In this document: positions 34,167 through 41,270 of the stretch, in pieces
How positions within the stretch are numbered: the stretch's first letter is position 1
How the letters are laid out: each line of letters begins with the position of its first letter
Source: Candidatus Tenebribacter davisii
GTDB taxonomy: Bacteria > Cloacimonadota > Cloacimonadia > Cloacimonadales > TCS61
Reading direction: 5' to 3'
NCBI GenBank assembly: GCA_030765535.1
Contig: JAVCCH010000194.1
Coordinates: 21,537-85,536 of the forward strand
Length of the DNA stretch: 64,000 nt
Position numbers and translations under genes: made by a program
Notes under the pieces: generated by a model
Told to the model about the DNA's origin: nothing
Database searches by the model: none
Seen by the model: only the letters and a program-made list of their open reading frames with translations

Positions 34167-35423
34167 TTATTTCCCTCTCGTTATGGGAAAGTCCATTCCC
34201 TTTGAATCAACAACAGGATACTGTACTTCCTGCCTATACTTTTTAGTGATCTCAGGAAGCTGTTCTTCAATATAACTCATCAGCTTTCTTACAGTAACCG
34301 TTTCTCCTATACCTGATGCTTTCCCATTAAGGCCTTCTAAAAGCGTATATGTGAAAACTCCATGACCTAGTTCTTTCACTTCGGTCGCAAACTGATCTTT
34401 TGACGATGCGGCCACGATATGCACACCGGTTGATCTTGATAATTGCGAGAGTGCTTTTCTGTCCTCAAATCCTCTGAATGCCAATAAAACAGCTCCGGAT
34501 TTACATGCATCTATCAGAACCAGTATTTTTTGAGCTTTAATATTTTTAATTGCTGTAGCAAGTTCATCCGATGAAATAGCTTTTTTCTTAACATTCTCTT
34601 CTCTTTCAGGATAAGTTAATTCGTGAGGTATAAAATACCATTTGTCATTTATATTCTCACCATGTCCTGCCAGGTAGATCAAGACAGCATCTTGTGGATT
34701 AGTACTTTCAAGCTGTTTAAGCTTTGCTAATATCCCTTCCTTTGTTGCTTGTGTATCGTAAACTTCTATGACACGGGTACTCTTAAATAATCCATTGTCA
34801 TTGTTCCTAAAAAAATCAGCGATACTTTTTGCGTCAGGATTAGCGTAATTCAGGTTCAGTGCCGGATTTTTATATTTATTTATTCCAACAACCAGAACGC
34901 TTAATGATACATCCTTTTCAGGAGCAAGAAGCTTTATTATTATCTCGGATGGATTTGATTCAGTTCTGTCTCTGCTAAATCCGACAGCTCTGAACATATT
35001 TAGTCCATCAACCAGTGTGATCGTATACGATTTTGTGCTTTCATTTCCTTTGGGAACGATCTTTATTCCTCTTGTTTCTTCACTTACGACCTTTCCGTTA
35101 TGGTATAACCTTATCTCATCAATTCCTCCACCCATATCTTTAGCAGAGATCTTGATTATGATCTCTTCATTCCTTACTTCTGAATTTGACTCAGGTGAAA
35201 TTATCCTGATCTCCGGAGGTAAAGCCACTCCTTGCCTTATATCTGAAACCGGTTCTACTTTCTTCCCCTGTAGCACTGAAGCTACATAAGCAGGATTGTA
35301 ATATTTTTCATAAAAATTGTCTATTGAGTATACTTTATTTCCAATTCTTACATTTATATATTTTGCACCATTCGTAGAGGCATTAAAATAACCTTCCGGT
35401 GTTATAACGATCCATTCTCCATC
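34167..35423 (-). repeat. Constant C-terminal block, copy 3
   Basis: Third copy of the shared ~1.26 kb segment. Its 34186-34259 part is identical over 74 bases to 36984-37057 in the gutted fourth copy. Confidence 0.88.
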
Positions 35424-36884
35424 TGAAAAAGCATAAAATTTAGCGACTTCGGTTTTATTAACTTTATCCTGAACCTGAATATGGTTTATCTCCTCTTTAA
35501 AATAGAATAATTCACTTTTATAATGTTTAAGATATATCAAAGGGCTGATTGCGTCATAGTAGAATTCACTTTCTTTAAATGACTCCTTAAAAAATTCCTG
35601 CGGTATTTTTTTATAAAATTCATCAGGATCTTTATATATCCAATTGTAGTCTTTATTCTTATATATTTTGTATGTACTATTGTAAAAATTAAATATTTCT
35701 AAATCGGCTGTTGACAAATTCCAGATATTGTAGTTATAATAAATTTTAAGTTGTGTACCAACATAGTTAAAACTTTTCTCAATATCCAAAAGTCGTCCAT
35801 TTGCATAAGCTTGGTCCCGAAAAACTATTGGTTTCATACCGAATTCACGTTCTACTTCACCTGAAATTTTATCATAAAGTATAATATTAGCATTTTTATG
35901 ACTGACTATGACTTGTCCCTCATTAGTAATAACCAGTGATTCAAAAGTGTTAACATTCTCGAAAAACAATGTTTTTTGTTTATAAATTCCGTTTTGCATA
36001 AAATCATAAATACTTAGTTCTATATTCGATATCCATTCCCAAGCCTTTTCTCCCTTTTCGGTAAAACTATCACGATTTAAAACTACTGAGTTGTTCTGCA
36101 GAACGGAAAATTTTTTACATTGTTTACCTGGAACACTATTTATGACAGCACCATTATTCAGATCATATCTTAATAGTAGTGGATTATCCATATAATACCT
36201 ATTCTCGTAAATATATTTTAAGGCAGCATCCACTTTTAATAGATCATGATGAACTCGTCCTTTTATAATACCTTTTTTCTTTATAGTTAAATTTTCATCA
36301 TAGATCACATAACCTGTTTCTCCAAGTTTTACTTCTTCGGTGTTGCTGAAAAATATCCCAAAATAATCATAACCAAGATTTGTTAAATTAGAACAATCAG
36401 AATCATCAGTTTTTTCTGGAAATTTAATTTCCGATCCATCTTCAATATCATAAATACTTACTCCGGATGAACCATCATCAACATAAAAATACTTAAGATT
36501 TTTTGTGATTGATATTTTCCCATTATTTTCGATTTTAGGAAAGGTAAATGTCTTTAGTTTTTCTCCGTTAACATTATAAATCTCAGCTAGCTTTTTTCCG
36601 TTAATAATAATAAACCGTTCATTGTCCAAAAAATTAGTTACTCTACCATTAATTTTCAATGTTCTTAATTCTCGTCCTTCTGATATTTCCCAGATTTTTT
36701 TATTATTCTTTCCTGAACTTACCAAATATTTACCGTCCTGAGAAACAGCAAATGAATATGCACCATCAGTATGCCCTGTTTGAACAAATATTTCCGGAAT
36801 TTCTGTAGTTTCGCTTTTTAATAAAGTAAAAGACAGCAGAAGTAAAAACAACAATAATTTCGTTAAAATAATACGGTTATGCAT
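34167..36884 (-). CDS. Exported propeller-like, Ig-like, caspase protein
   Basis: A 905-residue protein with an N-terminal signal peptide (LLLFLLLLSFTLLKSE). The sensor half (residues 25-480) begins with a recognisable blade (TGHTDGAYSFAVSQDGKYL, then KIWEISEGRELRTL) but then becomes highly diverged and Asn/Tyr-rich; it is probably a degenerate propeller. The constant block starts near 488. The catalytic pair is His741 (YLAGHGEN) and Cys794 (LIDACKSG). It is the first intact caspase gene of the array, coupled to the 1085-residue gene. The predicted location is the envelope or periplasm. What the sensor half recognises cannot be read from sequence. Confidence 0.85.
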   Translation of the reverse strand: MHNRIILTKLLLFLLLLSFTLLKSETTEIPEIFVQTGHTDGAYSFAVSQDGKYLVSSGKNNKKIWEISEGRELRTLKINGRVTNFLDNERFIIINGKKLAEIYNVNGEKLKTFTFPKIENNGKISITKNLKYFYVDDGSSGVSIYDIEDGSEIKFPEKTDDSDCSNLTNLGYDYFGIFFSNTEEVKLGETGYVIYDENLTIKKKGIIKGRVHHDLLKVDAALKYIYENRYYMDNPLLLRYDLNNGAVINSVPGKQCKKFSVLQNNSVVLNRDSFTEKGEKAWEWISNIELSIYDFMQNGIYKQKTLFFENVNTFESLVITNEGQVIVSHKNANIILYDKISGEVEREFGMKPIVFRDQAYANGRLLDIEKSFNYVGTQLKIYYNYNIWNLSTADLEIFNFYNSTYKIYKNKDYNWIYKDPDEFYKKIPQEFFKESFKESEFYYDAISPLIYLKHYKSELFYFKEEINHIQVQDKVNKTEVAKFYAFSDGEWIVITPEGYFNASTNGAKYINVRIGNKVYSIDNFYEKYYNPAYVASVLQGKKVEPVSDIRQGVALPPEIRIISPESNSEVRNEEIIIKISAKDMGGGIDEIRLYHNGKVVSEETRGIKIVPKGNESTKSYTITLVDGLNMFRAVGFSRDRTESNPSEIIIKLLAPEKDVSLSVLVVGINKYKNPALNLNYANPDAKSIADFFRNNDNGLFKSTRVIEVYDTQATKEGILAKLKQLESTNPQDAVLIYLAGHGENINDKWYFIPHELTYPEREENVKKKAISSDELATAIKNIKAQKILVLIDACKSGAVLLAFRGFEDRKALSQLSRSTGVHIVAASSKDQFATEVKELGHGVFTYTLLEGLNGKASGIGETVTVRKLMSYIEEQLPEITKKYRQEVQYPVVDSKGMDFPITRGK

Positions 36885-36961
36885 AATATCTCCTTAAAAT
36901 CTGGTTGTCAAATACCCAACAACAGTAATTTAATAGCATAAAAGTTAACAATAATATGATT

Positions 36962-37225
36962 TTATAACTTCCCGCTACTCAACGGAAAGTCCATTCCCTT
37001 TGAATCAACAACAGGATACTGTACTTCCTGCCTATACTTTTTAGTGATCTCAGGAAGTTGTTCCTCAATATAGCTCATCAGTTTTCTGACTGTAACTGTT
37101 TCTCCTTTGCCTGATGCTTTCCCATTAAGACCTTTACCCGATAAAATATACTTCCCGCCGGCTATAATTTTAACGGCATTAGTATAGCCGAAGCTACCGC
37201 TTATGTGACCCATCTGCACAATCAT
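36962..37225 (-). pseudogene. Gutted caspase-family paralogue (internal deletion)
   Basis: An 87-residue frame. Residues 1-31 (VQMGHISG ... GGKYILSGK) resemble the first propeller blade of the 905-residue neighbour. Residues 32-87 (GLNGKASGKGETVTVRKLMS onward) are the extreme C-terminus of the caspase domain. Everything between, including the Ig-like domain and both catalytic residues, is missing. The two ends are joined in frame, so the gene looks like an internal deletion product of about 800 codons. It overlaps the LPP20/DUF4384 gene by ATGA. It may still be translated but cannot be a protease. Confidence 0.85.
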
Positions 37226-38748
37226 TTCTCAAACACCGTCCATTGATAAACTTTCTCCGTAATTTCCTTTTTAGGATTCTTAATTTTGATTCCTCTCGTT
37301 AGAGCAATTTGGGAACTTATATCGACTTCAATAATATCGATATATGTCCCGTCTCCCATATTTTTTCTTTTATAATTAACAACAGGTTGCTTCTCTGTAG
37401 AAGCTTGTAAAATCAGCTGTTCCACACCACTCGGCTCGCAAATCACTCCATCAAAAGGAATTTGTATCCATTGATTTGCCTGGTCGGTTGCAATAGGATA
37501 ATTATCTACAAGCAGAATTTTAGTGCCGTCTGCGAAAATATACATCAATCTGACAAAACAGGATTTATTTGTTCTTACTAAAATCTTCGGTTCTTCATCG
37601 TAATAATAAATAACTGGTCCGTCCGACATTTTATCGGTTTGAATATCTACTTTCAGACAATTATCAGTTTGGATTGAATTATATAATGCAAGTTTGCTTT
37701 GTAATGCCTGCTCTAAATTTTCAGGTTTTATCTTATCCCAGCCGATATTCACACAGGTAGTTTTATTGACAAATAACTGGTTACTTTTAACGACCATTTT
37801 GTTAGAGTTTTCCATCGTTAAGGTTAAGAGCATCCCGTTATCCGATTCCATGATTTTTCCTCTGAAAACCAAGTCTGCCTCTTTATTTTTTGAATAGGAA
37901 ATACTTTGCCATTTTTTTTTATCGGTGAGAATACCGGAACATATTTCTGCGAAATTCTTTCCAAAATTAGAGATGAAACCGGTATTTTCATATTCGAAGG
38001 GATAAAAAATAAACGAATAATTCCCAGATTGCTGAAGTAGGAAAGTCTTTAAAAGATCATTCGCTAAAGTCTCTGTGGATTTAGTAGTTGAGCCAACGAG
38101 AATTATCAGCTTGTTTTCGATCTTCTGTTGGGAAGGAAGTTTGCTGATATCATTCTGAAATTCATTTTGCCATTTGTTCAAGAAAAGATAAATTTGAAGA
38201 TCATCCTGGAGCAATCCGGTTTGAAAAATACACTCTTCGTATTTTTTGATGGACTGTTCAGGATTATTCTCTGCCAGTTCTTCTGCAAAATCATAAACTT
38301 CGGAAATTTTCCTGATCGAGTTTTCGATCTTGTTTTTGAAAGAGTTCAGCAAGTCGTTTGCCGGAATACCGATAAGGAAATAAACATTCTCTGCTTCCTT
38401 TTCTGTTTTCAATATTTCATATCCCATTATTTCCAGGTCGGTTCGGATCTTGGTTTCGCTTAGGAAATATTCTTCAGCTTTTATTTGTGATCCGGTTCCA
38501 GCTTCTGATGAATGATTGATCGTTTCTCCCGACACATTACAGGAGATTGTAGAGGATGCATCTTTTAATGCTTCCAGTTTCGCAATATTTTCTGCCTCAA
38601 GAATATCTCCACTCCGAATTCTTGCGAAACTTTTACCGACGAAATAATCCGGATATTCTTTTGAAACATCAGATGTGAACCAATTTGGAATGGCTGATAA
38701 TGCTATAGTAATTAATAGCATTACAAATATTGAAATTTTGGCTTTCAT
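37222..38748 (-). CDS. Exported LPP20-like / DUF4384 protein heading the caspase array
   Basis: A 508-residue protein with a signal peptide (LLITIALSA). An LPP20-like domain lies at about 28-130 (FVGKSFARIRSGDILEAENI, then IGIPANDLL). A middle alpha/beta region (210-345) resembles outer-membrane assembly lipoprotein folds. A DUF4384 domain lies at about 375-455 (YYYDEEPKILVRTNKSC, YIFADGTKILL). DUF4384 often accompanies caspase or kinase-like envelope proteins in bacteria. It has an excellent TAGGAG site and is first in the minus-strand array. Its stop overlaps the gutted caspase copy as ATGA, suggesting that it was originally translated together with a full caspase partner. Function is inferred as an envelope accessory. 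Confidence 0.75.
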   Translation of the reverse strand: MKAKISIFVMLLITIALSAIPNWFTSDVSKEYPDYFVGKSFARIRSGDILEAENIAKLEALKDASSTISCNVSGETINHSSEAGTGSQIKAEEYFLSETKIRTDLEIMGYEILKTEKEAENVYFLIGIPANDLLNSFKNKIENSIRKISEVYDFAEELAENNPEQSIKKYEECIFQTGLLQDDLQIYLFLNKWQNEFQNDISKLPSQQKIENKLIILVGSTTKSTETLANDLLKTFLLQQSGNYSFIFYPFEYENTGFISNFGKNFAEICSGILTDKKKWQSISYSKNKEADLVFRGKIMESDNGMLLTLTMENSNKMVVKSNQLFVNKTTCVNIGWDKIKPENLEQALQSKLALYNSIQTDNCLKVDIQTDKMSDGPVIYYYDEEPKILVRTNKSCFVRLMYIFADGTKILLVDNYPIATDQANQWIQIPFDGVICEPSGVEQLILQASTEKQPVVNYKRKNMGDGTYIDIIEVDISSQIALTRGIKIKNPKKEITEKVYQWTVFEK

Positions 38749-39429
38749 AAGTTATTCTCCTATATTTTTTGTTTTAACGATTGCTAACACCAACGTTAAT
38801 CAACCTAGAGTGAAGTGGAAAGTTGAATAACATAAATACCCGCTGACTGAAAATAGTTCGCATTAACTTCAAATACATTCTTCATTCTTTTTCACCTCGC
38901 CTAATATAATATTTCTTTTACGCGAATTTGAAACTAAAGTTCGGAATTCGAAGTAAACTGTAAAAAGAAAAAGTTAACAAAATAAATAGTCTTCATAAAG
39001 CACTCCTTTATTAAAAAAGTTTAATAAGCAATGAAGATCTAAAGAAGTGCAAGTGTATCATAAAAGAGTCAGAAGGTTATAAGCATATACAAAATCTACA
39101 CTTCCTTATCTACAGAGATGAAAATTCCCTTATCTTTTTTTTTGTCAATTATTTCATATTAGTTTTATATGAATAAATATGATATACAGCTTCGTTATGA
39201 AGTATTAGTGCATATTGTCAGGTAACACAAATACACTAATAAGTAATTATCGGCTGTTACAGAGCTTTTAAATTGAGCTTAACGGCTGTTTTGAATAGAA
39301 TAAAGGTAGCCCCCAACCTTGGGGAGTATATACTAAGTAATTCTGTTGATAAGATCGTTGTTCTGTCCTTCTTACCCATACTACACCTGACATTTTACAA
39401 GATTTATAACTAAATAAATAACATAAAAA
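38749..39429. other. Divergent intergenic region before the dcw cluster
   Basis: About 680 bases between the divergent LPP20/DUF4384 and mraZ genes. No coding frame, tRNA or other RNA gene could be supported. It is very AT-rich and presumably contains the promoter of the caspase array, but no clear box is seen. Confidence 0.5.
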
Positions 39430-39516
39430 CTCATAACAACTCAAAAAAAACTTGACTCTTCCCTGAAAATTCTCATATTTGACTCAGTATTTCTCAAAGA
39501 TTCTCATTTTTACTCA
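39430..39516 (+). promoter_or_regulatory. Phased CTCA repeats: predicted MraZ operator
   Basis: CTCA begins at 39430, 39440, 39472, 39483, 39493, 39503 and 39513. The last five are spaced 11, 10, 10 and 10 bases, one helical turn each. Known MraZ operators upstream of mraZ are direct repeats of about 10-base period (TGGGN in E. coli). The complement here reads TGAG with the same periodicity. The array overlaps the likely -10 box and leads into the mraZ ribosome-binding site, so autorepression is inferred. Confidence 0.75.
39452..39480 (+). promoter_or_regulatory. Predicted promoter of mraZ/dcw cluster
   Basis: TTGACT at 39452-39457 is followed after 17 bases by ATATTT at 39475-39480. It is embedded in the CTCA array and 55 bases upstream of the mraZ start. 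Confidence 0.6.
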
Positions 39517-39534
39517 AATGATAAGGAGGATGTG

Positions 39535-39975
39535 ATGTCAGGTGAATTCTTAGGCACTTTTACTAACTCGGTCAATAAACTTAAATGGATCACTATTCCT
39601 GCTGTATTCAAGAAGAAACTTGATCCTCAGATAGAGCAGACCGTTATTATCACGCTAGGACCTAATACAGATATAGCGATCTATCCGTTAGATAACTGGA
39701 AAGATAAAATTGAAAAGCTGAAAAACGGTACTGATCGTGATAAGAGGCTGCTTGCCAATTTACGTACATTTGCTTCTTCCGAACAGAAAATTGAGGCGAA
39801 CGGCAGAATTAAGATAGGCTCTGAACTTTTAGAGATTGCAAATATCAAAGATAAGGTCATAGTTAAAGGATCAGGAAATTACATTTCTGTATGGAGTCCG
39901 GAAAATTACGAACAATTCCGTCAGAAACGTCTGGAAGAGCACAGAGAGCTCTTTAATTCTTTGGATTATCAATAA
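39535..39975 (+). CDS. mraZ: Transcriptional regulator MraZ
   Basis: About 146 residues with two SpoVT-AbrB-like halves. The first has GTFTNSVNKLKWITIPAVFK and the second EANGRIKIGSELLEIANI. The canonical DxKGR in each half is replaced (NKLKW and NGRIK). MraZ represses the dcw operon by binding phased repeats upstream. ATG 39535 is chosen, five bases after GGAGG; the GTG at 39532 is too close to that site. The stop overlaps rsmH as TAATG. Confidence 0.94.
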   Translation: MSGEFLGTFTNSVNKLKWITIPAVFKKKLDPQIEQTVIITLGPNTDIAIYPLDNWKDKIEKLKNGTDRDKRLLANLRTFASSEQKIEANGRIKIGSELLEIANIKDKVIVKGSGNYISVWSPENYEQFRQKRLEEHRELFNSLDYQ

Positions 39976-40907
39976 TGAAAGAATATCATGTTCCGGTATT
40001 ATTGCCTGAATGTTTAGAAGCTTTAGATATTAGGGATAGCAAAGTTTATGTAGATGCCACCTTTGGAGGTGGAGGACATTCTGCCAAAATACTGGAAAGT
40101 GGAAAAGATATCCGATTATTCGGTTTAGATCAAGATCCTGATTCCATTAAACAAAGTTTAGTTCTGCAGGAAAAATATCCTGAAAAGTTTGTGATGATCA
40201 AAGAAAATTTTGCCAATCTAAGAACTGGACTTGCACTTGAAAGAATAAAAAAAGTTGATGGAATACTATTTGACTTGGGTGTTTCTTCTCATCAGATAAA
40301 TGATCCGGCGCGAGGTTTCAGTTTTCAATATGATGGTAGCCTGGATATGAGAATGGATCAAAGTTCAGACCTTACAGCAGCCGATGTTGTGAATAATTAT
40401 TCATTTGAAGAACTTGCTAAAATATTCAGAGAATTCGGTGAAGAAAAAGAGGCTGCAAGGATCGCAAATTGTATTATTTTAGAAAGATCAAAAGAGCAGA
40501 TCAAAACAACTCTGCATTTAGCTAAGATCATTGAGAACTGTATCGTTTCCAAAAAGAGCATTAAAGCTAAGGCCAGAATATTCCAGGCTTTAAGGATCTA
40601 TATCAATAAAGAGATGGATGTTTTGCGAACTGCTATAGAAGATTCTATCAAGATGTTAAATCCTGATGGCAGGATTGTTGTAATCTCGTATCATAGCTTG
40701 GAAGATAGAATTATCAAGAATATTTTTAAATTCGAAGCTAAATCTTGTATTTGTCCCCCGGAATTCCCAAGGTGTGTATGTGATAAGATCTCAACAATAG
40801 AGATCTTATCACGAAAGCCTATTATTCCCACCTTACAAGAAATTGAAAATAACCCGCGAGCCAGAAGCGCAAAACTGAGAATAGCCCGAAAAAGGAGTGT
40901 TTTATGA
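39975..40907 (+). CDS. rsmH: 16S rRNA (cytosine1402-N4)-methyltransferase
   Basis: A 310-residue SAM-dependent enzyme (MraW). VDATFGGGGHS is the SAM motif, followed by GLDQDPDS and ILFDLGVSSHQIN. The tail VISYHSLEDRIIKNIFK with two cysteine-containing turns (CICPPEFPRCVC) is typical. It methylates C1402 in the ribosomal P site. The start overlaps the mraZ stop and the end overlaps ftsL by ATGA. Confidence 0.97.
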   Translation: MKEYHVPVLLPECLEALDIRDSKVYVDATFGGGGHSAKILESGKDIRLFGLDQDPDSIKQSLVLQEKYPEKFVMIKENFANLRTGLALERIKKVDGILFDLGVSSHQINDPARGFSFQYDGSLDMRMDQSSDLTAADVVNNYSFEELAKIFREFGEEKEAARIANCIILERSKEQIKTTLHLAKIIENCIVSKKSIKAKARIFQALRIYINKEMDVLRTAIEDSIKMLNPDGRIVVISYHSLEDRIIKNIFKFEAKSCICPPEFPRCVCDKISTIEILSRKPIIPTLQEIENNPRARSAKLRIARKRSVL

Positions 40908-41233
40908 AATGGAAATTTATTGTAATTGTTTTTTTAATTTTTGCTTCATTCTTTTGTCATTATAGTAATAAACACAAAATCATAGTTTACGGCCGCAGTC
41001 TTAATGGATCTCAAGAACTATTACAGGCTGAAAAAGTTATTAATCTGGATCTTGTTACAACTAACAATAAACTTAGTTCTATGGATAGGATCCAGCAATT
41101 AGCTTTTGAGAACCTGAGTATGTTTTATCCAACAAACAATGATAATGTGCATAACATCAAGTTTAACAATAAGAAAGAAACATTCCGGTTAATAGATTAC
41201 ATTGTCCCTTCTGCTGAAGCATTAACACGATGA
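40904..41233 (+). CDS. ftsL: FtsL-like cell division protein
   Basis: A 109-residue bitopic protein with one N-terminal TM helix (FIVIVFLIFASFFCHY) and a short extracytoplasmic part. That part contains the RxQQLAFENLSMFYP pattern (RIQQLAFENLSMFYPT), reminiscent of the FtsL periplasmic motif. Sequence conservation of FtsL is low, so the call rests on topology, length and position between rsmH and ftsI. A terminator-like hairpin follows its stop. Confidence 0.8.
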   Translation: MKWKFIVIVFLIFASFFCHYSNKHKIIVYGRSLNGSQELLQAEKVINLDLVTTNNKLSSMDRIQQLAFENLSMFYPTNNDNVHNIKFNNKKETFRLIDYIVPSAEALTR

Positions 41234-41239
41234 ATTATT

Positions 41240-41270
41240 GCTCATTCTTTATTGAATGAGCTTTTTTTTT
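41240..41270 (+). terminator. Intrinsic-terminator-like hairpin inside the dcw cluster
   Basis: GCTCATTC (41240-41247) and GAATGAGC (41254-41261) form a perfect eight-pair stem with a six-base loop, followed by nine T residues ending at 41270. The next base starts the ATG of ftsI. It looks like a full rho-independent terminator or an attenuator between ftsL and ftsI. Confidence 0.85.

Noticed and set aside
28062..36884. Cytoplasmic CRISPR-linked or gasdermin-linked caspase defence
   Set aside because: All three proteins have export signals, and there are no gasdermin-like, Cas or TIR genes nearby; such a role is not supported.
38749..39429. tRNA or small RNA gene in the large divergent gap
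   Set aside because: No cloverleaf, no strong hairpin and no terminator could be found by eye.
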